Positions 43,623 to 53,641 of a DNA stretch of 61,124 nucleotides are shown here, piece after piece. The DNA is taken from positions 1-61,124 of the forward strand of contig NZ_JABFNS010000042.1 in the NCBI RefSeq assembly GCF_013116825.1, written 5' to 3'. A program made the position numbers and the translations under genes. A model generated the notes under the pieces. That model did not search any database. It was given only the letters and a program-made list of their open reading frames with translations, and was not told where the DNA came from. Source of the DNA: Myxococcus xanthus. Its GTDB lineage: Bacteria; Myxococcota; Myxococcia; Myxococcales; Myxococcaceae. The first letter of the stretch is position 1, and each line of letters opens with the position of its first letter.

Positions 43623-44138
43623 CTACAGGCGGACCTGGAGCTCGTAGCGGCGGTTCTTCGCCTTCTTGGCGGCGGTGTCGTCGGGCTTCACCAGCGGCTT
43701 CTCGGAGCCGTAGCCCACGGCGATGATTTCGGCCCGGGGGATGCCGCGCGCGATGAGCTCCTTGACGATGGTCTCCGCGCGCTGCTCGCTGAGCTTCTTG
43801 TTCTTGGCCGCGTCACCGGAGGAGTCGGTGTGGCCGGAGACCTCGAACTTGTAGGACTTCACGCCGGCGGCGACGAGCTGCTTCTTGGCGTCGACAAGCG
43901 CGTTGGTCAGCTTCTTGAGCTTGGCGTCGCAGCCGGCATCGAGCGTGGCGGTGCCCGTCTTGAAGCTGCACTGGTTCTGCCGGCCCTCGTCCATCAGCTT
44001 GGTGTTGACGCGCTTCTCCACGGCGGACTTGCCGGCATCGCCCGCGGCCTTGGTGAGGGCGCCGAACCCGCCCTGCGCGAAGGCCACGCCGGGAAGGGTG
44101 AGTAGCGACACGGTGATGCACAGGGCCTTGAGCTTCAT
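43623..44138 (-). CDS. Small OmpA-domain protein
   Basis: A 171-residue exported protein. The signal peptide ends near residue 21 (TLPGVAFAQG). The mature N-terminus (about 22-65) contains a cysteine pair (NQCSFKTGT and AGCDAK), and the C-terminal OmpA domain (about 85-171) shows VSGHTDSSGD, LSEQRAETIVKEL and NRRYELQV, the peptidoglycan-binding elements. It lacks a beta-barrel, so it is a periplasmic or surface wall-binding protein. The ATG at 44138 gives the signal peptide; GGAGG is 11 bases upstream. It is convergent with the GMC oxidoreductase gene, with 2 bases between stops. Confidence 0.9.
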   Translation of the reverse strand: MKLKALCITVSLLTLPGVAFAQGGFGALTKAAGDAGKSAVEKRVNTKLMDEGRQNQCSFKTGTATLDAGCDAKLKKLTNALVDAKKQLVAAGVKSYKFEVSGHTDSSGDAAKNKKLSEQRAETIVKELIARGIPRAEIIAVGYGSEKPLVKPDDTAAKKAKNRRYELQVRL

Positions 44139-44329
44139 ACGTGAGGACGCCTCCGTTGGATGGGCGGTGTTCGCCGGGCGGAAGGCTGCCCGGGGGCCGC
44201 GCCTTCGTCCAGCGGCGCGATGTCTCATGGGATGGGTGACGGGGGCCCGTCCGCCCGGCTGGTAAAACTTGCCTCGGTGCGTGAGGGGGGCAGCATGTCC
44301 CCCCGGTCCCTTCGCACAGCGAGGCAGGC

Positions 44330-45802
44330 GTGAGCAGCAGCAGTCGAACGGAGCGTTGGCGGCAGCTTCTGTCGGGTTACCGGGTGGGCTCGGAGAAGAA
44401 GCCGGTGGAGGAGCCGGCGCCCGTCTTGAGTGACATGGACGCGCTGCTCCAGGACGAGCGGACCGACTACGACCGGGACTATGACCGCATCGTCTTCTCC
44501 GCGGAGTTTCGTTGCCTGCACGACAAGACGCAGGTGTTTCCGCTGTCCACGAGTGACTACACGCGCACGCGGCTGACGCACAGCATCGAGGCTTCGTGCG
44601 TCGGGCGCTCGCTGGGGAATCTGGCGGGGCGGGGGCTGCGGGCGCGCGACGTCATGGTGAATCCCTCGCACCTGGGCACCATCGTCGCGGCGGCGTGCCT
44701 GGCGCATGACATTGGCAATCCGCCCTTCGGCCACTCCGGCGAGGCGGCCATCCAGCATTGGGTGTCACAGCGGCTGGCGCGGCCCGGTGCTGAGGTGGAC
44801 GGGCGGAAGAGCCCCTTCGAGACGGTGGAGCAGTGGCAGGACCTGGAGGCCTTCGAGGGCAACGCGCAGGGCTTCCGAATCCTCAACCGGCTTCAGTCGC
44901 GCGAGCGGCGAGGCGGCCTGCGCTACACGGCGGCGACACTGGGGGCGATGAGCAAGTACCCGCGCGCGTCGGTGCTGCCGGGCGGGCGTGAGCGGGACAA
45001 GGGGCGCGTATCCGAGAAGAAGTTTGGTTACTTCCAGGACGACGAGGCCCTTGCGCTGGAGGCGTACCGCGCGGTGGGCCTGGTGGAGCTGGAGGCTGGC
45101 GTGTTCTCCCGGCATCCGCTGGCGTTCCTCGTCGAGGCGGCGGATGACATCTGCTACGCGGTCATCGACCTGGAGGACTCGGCGAAGCTGGGGCTGATTC
45201 CCATCAAGGAAGCGTGTGAGTTGTTGGATGCGGTGCTGCCAAAGCCCGTGAAGGGGCCAGTGCGTCCGCCACCGTCGCATCCGGAGACACGGCTTGCACA
45301 GGCGCGAGCGCGGGCGATTGGCGAGCTCATCCAGGCGTGCGTGAAGGTGTTCCTGGAGAACGTGGAGGCGATGGAAGACGGGAAGTGGGAGACGCCGTTG
45401 GCCTCCGCGCGGGACGACGTGGCGAAGCCGTTGAAGGCCATCCGCAACCTCACGCGGCGCTACGGCTATGAGAGCGAGCGCGTGCTCCAGATTGAGAGCG
45501 CGGGATTCAAGACGCTGGGCGGATTGCTGGACATGTTCGCGATGGCGGTCGTCACCGACACGCCGAACCGCGAGGAGAAGAAGCTGCGGCAATTGCTGCC
45601 ACTGGACCTCTTCCAGCGTCCGGAGCACGTCCGGGACATGGCCGAAGAGCCCGCCTCCCGAGACGAAGCCATCACCGAGGCGGTGGCCCGTCTGTCGAAG
45701 TACCAGCGGCTGCTGTGCGTGACGGACTACATCTCCGGCATGACGGACGGCTTCGCCGTGGAGCTGTTCCAACGGCTGTCAGGCATCAAGCTGCCGACGT
45801 GA
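44330..45802 (+). CDS. dgt: Deoxyguanosinetriphosphate triphosphohydrolase (dGTPase)
   Basis: A 490-residue HD-domain enzyme that hydrolyses dGTP to deoxyguanosine and triphosphate. Family elements are RTDYDRDYDRIVFSAEFRCL near residue 50, RTRLTHSIEASCVG with the first metal-site His, LAHDIGNPPFGHSGE with the HD pair and catalytic His, and DDICYAVIDLEDS. The GTG start at 44330 is the only one that keeps a normal N-terminus. Its length fits the long dGTPase form. It is convergent with a lipoprotein gene, 15 bases apart. The 190-base gap to the divergent OmpA gene shows no other features. Confidence 0.93.
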   Translation: MSSSSRTERWRQLLSGYRVGSEKKPVEEPAPVLSDMDALLQDERTDYDRDYDRIVFSAEFRCLHDKTQVFPLSTSDYTRTRLTHSIEASCVGRSLGNLAGRGLRARDVMVNPSHLGTIVAAACLAHDIGNPPFGHSGEAAIQHWVSQRLARPGAEVDGRKSPFETVEQWQDLEAFEGNAQGFRILNRLQSRERRGGLRYTAATLGAMSKYPRASVLPGGRERDKGRVSEKKFGYFQDDEALALEAYRAVGLVELEAGVFSRHPLAFLVEAADDICYAVIDLEDSAKLGLIPIKEACELLDAVLPKPVKGPVRPPPSHPETRLAQARARAIGELIQACVKVFLENVEAMEDGKWETPLASARDDVAKPLKAIRNLTRRYGYESERVLQIESAGFKTLGGLLDMFAMAVVTDTPNREEKKLRQLLPLDLFQRPEHVRDMAEEPASRDEAITEAVARLSKYQRLLCVTDYISGMTDGFAVELFQRLSGIKLPT

Positions 45803-45817
45803 TTCGCGTGGCGTGCC

Positions 45818-46552
45818 TCAGTCCCCGGCGACGGCAATCTGCCAGTCGCCTTCGGGGGTGATGCCCACGCGCAGGCCGAGGTAGCTGCCCTGGTCCTTCA
45901 TCTCCGCGACTTCCTCGTCCGGGTAGACGCCCTTGAGCGCGCCCCAATCCTTGTCGGACGTCGCGCCGGTGACATGGACGGCCGGCCAGAAGTAGAGATT
46001 GCCCTGCTTCGCGTAGGGCAGGTTCAGGACCTGGACGATGCGCGCCAACTCCGGGTTGCCCAGTTTCTCCGCTGCGCGCCAGTACTCTCCCGCGTCGGTG
46101 TCGTCGCCGAAGGTGAACCGCACGGCCTTGCCGTTCTCGTCCGCCAGGGCATCGAGCGCCGTGTAATCACAGGCCACCGCCGCGGCGATGATGCGCTGAC
46201 GCATCGACTCCACGGGCGCTGGCAGCGCCGGGGACGCTGGTGCTGCGCGCGGAGACAAACTCGCCGCTGAGCAGGTTCCCTTCTCCGCGGCCGGCGCTCC
46301 CGTGTATTCGCCGACGCCCGAATCGGCGTTGGCCGCTTCGGCCGTTGCCGAGCCAGGCACCGCGGCATCCGGGCTACCCGCGCCCTGGGACTCCGTGCTC
46401 GGGGCGGGTGTCTGTCCCTTGCCCGGCGCGGCAGGGGCGACAGGCGCGGCGGCGACACCCGAGTCGACTCCGGCGGTGGGGCTCGAGGTTCGCTCGGTGC
46501 AGGCGACGAGCGAGGCGGCGACACAGAGAGAAAGCAGCGCAGTCCGGTTCAT
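45818..46552 (-). CDS. Hypothetical lipoprotein
   Basis: A 244-residue lipoprotein. The signal peptide ends in LVAC (Cys about 18) after MNRTALLSLCVAASLVAC. An Ala/Pro/Ser-rich linker runs to about residue 90. The folded part (about 100-240) has segments MRQRIIAAAVACDYTALDALAD and AEKLGNPELARIVQVLNLPY, then YFWPAVHVTGATSDKDWGAL. I do not recognise the family; a similar domain occurs in actinobacterial and myxobacterial secreted proteins. The ATG at 46552 is chosen for the lipoprotein signal; a longer frame is not plausible. It follows the 60-residue gene by 52 bases. Confidence 0.72.
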   Translation of the reverse strand: MNRTALLSLCVAASLVACTERTSSPTAGVDSGVAAAPVAPAAPGKGQTPAPSTESQGAGSPDAAVPGSATAEAANADSGVGEYTGAPAAEKGTCSAASLSPRAAPASPALPAPVESMRQRIIAAAVACDYTALDALADENGKAVRFTFGDDTDAGEYWRAAEKLGNPELARIVQVLNLPYAKQGNLYFWPAVHVTGATSDKDWGALKGVYPDEEVAEMKDQGSYLGLRVGITPEGDWQIAVAGD

Positions 46553-46604
46553 GGCCCGCTCGTTGTAGTCCAGCGGACAGGCGGTGGGCTCCGGATTCCG
46601 TCGC

Positions 46605-46787
46605 TCAGCCGCCGCCTTTTGGTGACTCGATGACGACCGCGAAGGGGTCGAAGGGCTTGTCATCCTTCTTCTTCGCGCTCGGCATACCGAACTCGCCGGT
46701 GGGGTGCTCAGGCCGGACCGACGTGTACGGGTCAATCTTCACCGGAACGCCAAACACCTTTGGGTTCTTCTTGGGGCCGTCGCTCAT
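46605..46787 (-). CDS. Small hypothetical protein (60 residues)
   Basis: A charged, soluble 60-residue protein: MSDGPKKNPKVFGVPVKIDP at the start and KKKDDKPFDPFAVVIESPKG at the end. It shows no membrane helix and no known motif. GGGGGG lies 4 bases before the ATG. It stands upstream of the lipoprotein gene on the same strand, and its start lies 97 bases from the divergent SRAP gene. It is probably real because the composition is protein-like and codon use is typical, but nothing points to a function. Confidence 0.6.
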   Translation of the reverse strand: MSDGPKKNPKVFGVPVKIDPYTSVRPEHPTGEFGMPSAKKKDDKPFDPFAVVIESPKGGG

Positions 46788-46884
46788 GCCCCCCCATGCT
46801 ACTGCAGCGTCCGCCCGCCTGTTCGGCTGCGCTGGCAAGGCGTCTTCTTGGGCATTCGGCCAGCCAGGGCGATACTTCCCGCCC

Positions 46885-47559
46885 ATGTGTGGCCGTGTCA
46901 CCGTTCGAGCCTCTCCTGAGCAGATTGTCACCGGTCTGGGCCTCGCAGGCATCCGTACCGCGGTGGAGCGCCCGCGCTTCAATCTCTGTCCCACGCAGTT
47001 GATGCCCGTCGTGACCAATGATGGCGCGCGGATGCTGGATGCCTTCCGCTGGGGGCTCGTCCCGTCGTGGGCGAAGGACCCCGCCATTGGCAACAAGCTC
47101 ATCAACGCACGGGGCGAAACGGTGGCGGAGAAGCCCAGCTTCCGTTCCGCGCTCAAGCGGCGCCGTTGCCTCGTCGTGGTGGATGGCTGGTACGAGTGGA
47201 AGCAGTCCACGAAGCCGAAGACGCCGTACTACTTCCACCGCAAGGACGGGCAACTCCTGACGCTCGCGGGGCTGTGGGAAGAGTGGACCGCGCCCGACAC
47301 GGGGGAGGTGCTCAACACCTGCACCATCATCACCATCGGGCCCAACGCGCTGATGGCGCCCATCCATGACCGGATGCCCGTCATCCTCGAGCCGGAGGCA
47401 CAGGAGGTGTGGCTGCGTCCGGAGCCGCAGGAGTCCTCGGTGCTGCTCCCGCTGCTGGTGACCTGCGCCGAGGAGTCGCTGGACGCCTACGAGGTGTCGC
47501 GCGTGGTGAACTCCCCCGCCAACGACACCCCGGAGTGTGTGGAGCGCGTGGCCGCCTGA
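46885..47559 (+). CDS. SRAP/YedK-family abasic-site-protecting protein
   Basis: A 224-residue SRAP (HMCES/YedK) protein that forms a covalent link to abasic sites in single-stranded DNA and shields them. The catalytic cysteine is Cys2 (MCGRVTVRAS), freed by removal of Met. Other active-site residues lie in INARGETV (Asn, Glu) and in LMAPIHDRMPVIL (His). FNLCPTQLMPVV and VVDGWYEWKQ are also conserved. The ATG at 46885 must be the start because Cys2 has to be at the N-terminus; the frame extends upstream without family sequence. The end is 11 bases from the convergent DoxX gene. Confidence 0.93.
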   Translation: MCGRVTVRASPEQIVTGLGLAGIRTAVERPRFNLCPTQLMPVVTNDGARMLDAFRWGLVPSWAKDPAIGNKLINARGETVAEKPSFRSALKRRRCLVVVDGWYEWKQSTKPKTPYYFHRKDGQLLTLAGLWEEWTAPDTGEVLNTCTIITIGPNALMAPIHDRMPVILEPEAQEVWLRPEPQESSVLLPLLVTCAEESLDAYEVSRVVNSPANDTPECVERVAA

Positions 47560-47569
47560 GCCGCGCGGC

Positions 47570-47959
47570 TCAGGCGCGGCGGCGGACCTTCGCGTCGAGG
47601 CTCCACGGCCCCGCGCCGATGAGCGCGATTCCGGCCATGACGGCCAGGTAGAGCAGCGCCATCTCCATGCGGCCGAAGGGGTCCGCGCGGTGCCGGTAGA
47701 GGGCCACCGCCATGGTGAAGCCCGCCATCGCCGCCGCCGGACGCGTGAAGAGGCCCACCGCCACCAGCAGCCCGCCCAGGAACTCCGCCAACGTGGCGCA
47801 CCAGGCGAAGAACGTCGGAAACGGGAAGCCGAGCTGCGCCACGCCCGCCGCGAACTTGCTCATGTCGCCGGTGAGCTTGGACAGGCCGTGCCCCAGCGCC
47901 AACGAGAGACCGAACACCACGCGGATCAACGTCAAACCCACCGCGGACTTACCCACCAT
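47570..47959 (-). CDS. DoxX-family membrane protein
   Basis: A 129-residue protein with four predicted membrane helices. TLIRVVFGLSLALGHGLSKL and FAWCATLAEFLGGLLVAVGLF followed by LFTRPAAAMAGFTMAVAL are the DoxX pattern (conserved Gly and the xxRPAA element). DoxX proteins are linked to oxidative stress and thiol metabolism in other bacteria, with uncertain activity. Length is typical. It is convergent with the SRAP gene and 58 bases downstream of the Hsp70-like gene. Confidence 0.9.
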   Translation of the reverse strand: MVGKSAVGLTLIRVVFGLSLALGHGLSKLTGDMSKFAAGVAQLGFPFPTFFAWCATLAEFLGGLLVAVGLFTRPAAAMAGFTMAVALYRHRADPFGRMEMALLYLAVMAGIALIGAGPWSLDAKVRRRA

Positions 47960-48017
47960 GCTGTGTACCTCCCAGGTTGTCCGCGCATCCTCGCACGGCG
48001 ACGTGCGTCACGCTGCG

Positions 48018-49532
48018 TTACGCGGAGCGCTTGGGTGCTCGCATGTCGCTGATGGCCAGCGGATGCCGGGCGCCCTGAGGGGAGACGAGCGCGGCGCCGA
48101 GGACGAAGTCCTGGCCCATGCGGAGCTCCAGCGTGGTGGGGCCCTTGTAGGTGGTGCGCCAGTCCAACTCGACGCGGACGGTGCCCAGCAGCTCGCGGTC
48201 CACGGTGGTGGTGTCCAGCGCCTCGAAGAGGGCGATGGAGAGCGGCCCGGGAATCATCGGCAGCTCCAGCGTCACGGACTTCGCCGCGGGCACGGGGGTG
48301 TTGGCGGGGATGACCTCGTGCTGCGCGCCGCCGGGGACCATGATGCTGATGGGCATGGGCACCACGTCCGCCAGGCCGGTGATGCCGCGCGCCAGGTTCC
48401 GGCCGAGGATGGCCGCGCCCACCGCGACGCCGAGCTCCGGGTTGACCTCCTTGTCGGAAGACATGCGCTTGAAGTGGGAGAAGCGCTGGCGGATGGCGGG
48501 CATGCGCGTCTGGCCGCCGACGAGGACCAGCTCGTCAATCTGGTCTGCCCTCAGCTTCGCGCGCTCGAGCACGTCGTCGCAGGCGGAGGCGGTGCGCTCG
48601 ATGAGCTGGAAGGCCATCTCCTCCAGGCGCTTGCGGGTGAGCGTGTAGTCGAAGTCGATGAAGCCGCCGTCCTTCTGGGCGATGCACGGCACGCGGAGCA
48701 CCGTGGCGTCGCGCTGGCTCAGCGCCATCTTCGCGGACTCCGCGGCGAAGACGAGCCGCTGCATCACCACCTTGTTTCCGCGCAGGTCGATGCCGTGCTT
48801 CTGCTGGAAGTCGTCCACCAGCATCTCCACGATGCGCTCGTCGAAGTTGGCGCCGCCCAGGAAGGCATCACCGCCGGTGGCCAGCACCTTCACCACCTTG
48901 TTCTGCACCGCGAGCAGGGTGGCGTCGAAGGTGCCGCCGCCCAAGTCAAACACCATCACCGTCTGCTCGGGGTTGCGCAGGTTGGCGTAGTAGAGCGCGG
49001 CGGCGGTGGGCTCGTTGACGATGGCGCGCACCTGGAGGCCGGCCTGCTCCGCGGCATGGCGCACCGCCGCGCGCTGGCGGCTGCTGGCGTGCGCGGGCAC
49101 GGTGAGCACGCACTCGCGGAAGGGCGTGCCGGCGGCGTGGTTCGCCAACGTGTAAATCTGCTTGATGATGAGGTGCGCCACGTCCGTCAGCGACGTCTGC
49201 TTCCCGTACATCGTCACGGCCGTGTAGCCGTCCTCGGCCTCGACGAGCTCGAAGGCGTACTTGTCCTTGTGCTGGGTGACGTACTCGGACTGGAAGCGGC
49301 GGCCCAGGAAGCGCTTGGCGCCGAAGACGGTGTGGCGCGGGTCGTCAATGATTTGCCGGCGCGCGGCGTGGCCAACGAGGGCCTTGTCCGCCGCGTGGAA
49401 CCAGACGACGGAAGGCAGCGTGACGCTCTTGTCCGTCACCGGAACGACACGAAGCTTGCCGGCCTTGTCGAAGAAGGCAGCGGCGGTGTTGGTGGTCCCG
49501 AAGTCGATGCCAAGGATGGAGCCCGTACTCAT
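48018..49532 (-). CDS. Hsp70-family chaperone-like ATPase
   Basis: A 504-residue Hsp70-type protein. The ATPase domain (1-360) is intact: ILGIDFGTTNTAAAFF, VLTVPAHASSRQRAAV, VMVFDLGGGTFDATLL and ELVLVGGQTRMPAI. The substrate domain (about 380-500) is short and lacks the helical lid and linker tail of DnaK, which is about 100 residues longer. No dnaJ or grpE gene is near, so it is not the main DnaK. The ATG at 49532 is used; a GTG at 49550 would add 6 residues. Myxobacteria have many such paralogues with specialised roles. The 250 bases upstream before azlC hold no feature that I can see. Confidence 0.88.
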   Translation of the reverse strand: MSTGSILGIDFGTTNTAAAFFDKAGKLRVVPVTDKSVTLPSVVWFHAADKALVGHAARRQIIDDPRHTVFGAKRFLGRRFQSEYVTQHKDKYAFELVEAEDGYTAVTMYGKQTSLTDVAHLIIKQIYTLANHAAGTPFRECVLTVPAHASSRQRAAVRHAAEQAGLQVRAIVNEPTAAALYYANLRNPEQTVMVFDLGGGTFDATLLAVQNKVVKVLATGGDAFLGGANFDERIVEMLVDDFQQKHGIDLRGNKVVMQRLVFAAESAKMALSQRDATVLRVPCIAQKDGGFIDFDYTLTRKRLEEMAFQLIERTASACDDVLERAKLRADQIDELVLVGGQTRMPAIRQRFSHFKRMSSDKEVNPELGVAVGAAILGRNLARGITGLADVVPMPISIMVPGGAQHEVIPANTPVPAAKSVTLELPMIPGPLSIALFEALDTTTVDRELLGTVRVELDWRTTYKGPTTLELRMGQDFVLGAALVSPQGARHPLAISDMRAPKRSA

Positions 49533-49782
49533 CGCCGCTGACTCTCCCACGTCCCGTGGGCACGTTCAGCCCCTGAAAATGTCTCGAGTACAGCGTGGGT
49601 GGGTCACTTGAAGCCCGGTTGCTCTTCGCTTCACTCCGCGGCGGCGGTGGGAGGCGACAGGCAGTAGAAATGTGTTGTTGGGTGGGCGCAGAGCGTACGC
49701 GGGGGCTTGCCGGCCCGAAGGCAGGGGCATCGAGGTCCGTGGCGGTGTTCGTCGTTGACCGGCCCGAGCCTTCGTTTCATGG

Positions 49783-50532
49783 ATGCGCGCCATGGTCATG
49801 GGGCATGTGGATCGAACTCTGGTTCGGGATGTCGCGGCGATTGCCGCCGCCTCTAGCGTCATCGGGGCTTCGTTCGGCGCCATCTCGGTGGCGTCGGGAT
49901 TGTCGGTGTGGGTCGCGTCGGCCATGTCCGTGCTCGTCTTCGCGGGCGGTTCACAGTTCATGGCCGTGGGGGTGGTGGCGGGCGGTGGCAGTCCCGTGGC
50001 CGCGGTCATCGCGGGGCTGCTGCTCAACGCGAGGCACCTGCCGTTTGGCCTGGTGATTTCGGACGTGCTGGGAAAGCACTGGCTCGTGCGGCTGATTGGC
50101 ACGCACTTGATGGTGGACGAGTCCGTGGCGTTCGCGCTCGCGCAGCCCACGCCGGAGCGCCGGAAGGCGGCGTACTGGCTGTGCGGTGGGGCGCTGTTCG
50201 TGGGCTGGAACGTGGGCGTCCTCGTCGGCGCCCTGGCGGGAACGGCGCTGGGCAGCCCGGAGGCGATGGGGCTCGATGCCGCGTTTCCCGCCGGGTTGCT
50301 GGCGCTGCTGCTGCCGTCGCTGACCGCCCCCGCCAAGCCTCCGAACGTCGAGCCCGGTACCGCGGAGGGTGGGGGCGCGACCGCACGCGCCCAGGACGCC
50401 CGCGCGGCCGCTGCCCGGGCGCGCTGGGTGGCGGGGGGCGCGGTGCTCATCGCGCTCGCCACCACGCCGATTCTTCCCACGGGGGTTCCCGTGCTGCTCT
50501 CGCTGCTGGCGCTCGGGCTGGTGCTGCGATGA
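49783..50532 (+). CDS. azlC: AzlC-family branched-chain amino acid exporter subunit
   Basis: A 249-residue protein with about 6-7 membrane helices. The AzlC signature is near the start: VIGASFGAISVASGLSVW, then AGGSQFMAVGVVAGGGSP and LLNARHLPFGLVISDVL. It acts with the small AzlD subunit to export branched-chain amino acids and analogues. A C-terminal stretch (about 180-210) is a Pro/Glu/Ala-rich loop. Its TGA overlaps the azlD ATG by 4 bases. The start at 49783 is not well supported by a ribosome site, and the ATG codons three and five codons later are alternatives. Confidence 0.9.
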   Translation: MRAMVMGHVDRTLVRDVAAIAAASSVIGASFGAISVASGLSVWVASAMSVLVFAGGSQFMAVGVVAGGGSPVAAVIAGLLLNARHLPFGLVISDVLGKHWLVRLIGTHLMVDESVAFALAQPTPERRKAAYWLCGGALFVGWNVGVLVGALAGTALGSPEAMGLDAAFPAGLLALLLPSLTAPAKPPNVEPGTAEGGGATARAQDARAAAARARWVAGGAVLIALATTPILPTGVPVLLSLLALGLVLR

Positions 50533-50837
50533 CGCTGCTCCCCATCCTGGTTCTGGCGGCGGGCACCTATGCCTTCCGGCTCGCGGGCCCCCTGCTGAGC
50601 CAGCGCGTGCAGGTGTCCGCGCGGGTCCAGGGCCTGCTGTCTCTCTCCGCGATTGCGCTGCTCACCGCGCTGGTGGCCACGGCCACGCTGACGTCGAACG
50701 GGGGCTTCTCGGGCTGGGCACGTCCGGCAGGGGTGCTCGCTGGCGCTGTGCTGGCGTGGCGGAAGCTGCCCTTCGTCGTCGTGGTGGTGGGGGCCGCGGG
50801 TGTCACAGCTTTGTTGCGAATGTCAGGAGTGAGTTGA
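50529..50837 (+). CDS. azlD: AzlD-family small subunit
   Basis: A 102-residue membrane protein with three to four helices, typical of AzlD: ILVLAAGTYAFRLAGPLLS at the start and GVLAGAVLAWRKLPFVVVVV toward the end. The overlap ATGA with azlC shows coupled translation, as expected for a two-subunit exporter. Length is normal. It ends 99 bases before the muramidase gene. Confidence 0.92.
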   Translation: MTLLPILVLAAGTYAFRLAGPLLSQRVQVSARVQGLLSLSAIALLTALVATATLTSNGGFSGWARPAGVLAGAVLAWRKLPFVVVVVGAAGVTALLRMSGVS

Positions 50838-50936
50838 GTTCGGGCTAAATCACGCACTGCGGCTTGATGAAGGGTGATGTGGGTGGCAGGCTCCACACTG
50901 TTAGTCGAATTTTCCCGGACTCAGTGAGGGCTTGCC

Positions 50937-51779
50937 ATGACTGGAATCGATCGCTCTTCGTCTTCAAGAAGCTCCCAGCGGGAATCGCGGGTGTCTGGAG
51001 GGGACTCCGCCCGCGGCCTCCGGAATGAGACGAACCGGCGCGAGGACGCGCGGCAGCCCGAGCAGAACAAGGCCAAGGGCTATTCGGTGAAGGACGGCTG
51101 GGATTCGCGGCCCGCCCACGCGGCGAAGCAATCGCAACCGGCGGTCGAGGCCCAGGCCGTGGCTGCGGAGGGCGAAGTTGCCGCCGCGACGGAGCCGGAC
51201 GTCGACTGGGACTTCATCGCCGAGCAGGAGGGCCGGGCGGTGCAGGATGGCTATGTCCCGGATGCCACGGGGAGCAAGAGCGGCGTCACCGTGGGCACAG
51301 GCGTGGACCTGGGCGCCCGGGACATGAACGATTTGGACCGGTTGGGGCTGTCGGACGCGCTGAAGACGAAGCTGGAGCCCTACCTGGGCAAGCAGGGCCA
51401 GGACGCCGCGGACTTCCTGGCGGAGAACCCGCTGAACCTGACGGCGGAAGAGGTCAAGGAGCTGGACCGGGCCGTGAAGGGTGAGGCGCTGGACAACGTG
51501 GTCAATGAGTACAACACCGAGGTCGAGCGCCTGAACGCCGCGGACGGTGGCAGCCGGCCGAAGTTCGCGGAGCTGCCGCGGGAGATGCAGACGGTGATTG
51601 CCTCCGTGGGCTTCCAGTACGGCTCGCTGAAGACGGCCACGCCCAACTTCTTCGCGCAGGTGACGGAGCAGCGGTGGGACGACGCGAAGGCCAACCTGGA
51701 GGACTTCGGTGACCGCTATCCGTCGCGCCGGGGCCGCGAGGCGGATCTGCTGGGCGAGGGCATCGCGACCCTGAGCTGA
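50937..51779 (+). CDS. Pesticin/T4-lysozyme-like muramidase with disordered N-terminus
   Basis: A 280-residue protein. The first 90 residues are hydrophilic, Ser/Arg/Gln-rich and probably unstructured, with no signal peptide. The C-terminal 190 residues match the pesticin-type muramidase domain: WDFIAEQEGRAVQDGYVPD with the expected catalytic Glu, GVTVGTGVDLGARD with the catalytic Asp/Thr region, then AELPREMQTVIASVGFQYGS and FGDRYPSRRGREADLL. Such enzymes cut peptidoglycan glycan strands. Without a signal peptide it might leave by a contact-dependent or phage-like system, or by lysis. No secretion or immunity gene adjoins it. A role in predation or competition is an inference. Confidence 0.8.
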   Translation: MTGIDRSSSSRSSQRESRVSGGDSARGLRNETNRREDARQPEQNKAKGYSVKDGWDSRPAHAAKQSQPAVEAQAVAAEGEVAAATEPDVDWDFIAEQEGRAVQDGYVPDATGSKSGVTVGTGVDLGARDMNDLDRLGLSDALKTKLEPYLGKQGQDAADFLAENPLNLTAEEVKELDRAVKGEALDNVVNEYNTEVERLNAADGGSRPKFAELPREMQTVIASVGFQYGSLKTATPNFFAQVTEQRWDDAKANLEDFGDRYPSRRGREADLLGEGIATLS

Positions 51780-51925
51780 GCCCGCTGCGGCCAACACGGC
51801 CCGGAGCGCGGCGGAGACGCCGAGGCTCCAGGCCTGCGCCCGCAGCGCGGGAGCCGCCGGGCTGGAGCGGCACGCGTTCGCTTTTGCGCGTCTGGAATTG
51901 CTTGGCGGTAATGATTGTCAGGCCA

Positions 51926-53422
<1,497 letters not shown>

Positions 53423-53641
53423 GGCGGGCTTTCCCCGAGGCGAGCCGCGGGGCGCGCCACACGCGGGTCAATCGTGACAATCTCACGGAAAATATTTGGA
53501 GATTCAAGGGTTTCGACGATGGGGTGGGGTGTCCTGCGCGGGACAAATGTTTTGACTCACCCCCTCCAGTGAGACTACACGCCAACGACTACACCCCGCG
53601 GGCGCGGGCGCGTTTTCGACTACAGAATTCTGGAGGAAATA

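Noticed and set aside
53423..53641. A sigma-54 promoter between crdA and crdB.
   Set aside because: No convincing GG-N10-GC element with conserved flanks was found by eye, though a CrdA-controlled promoter here would be logical.
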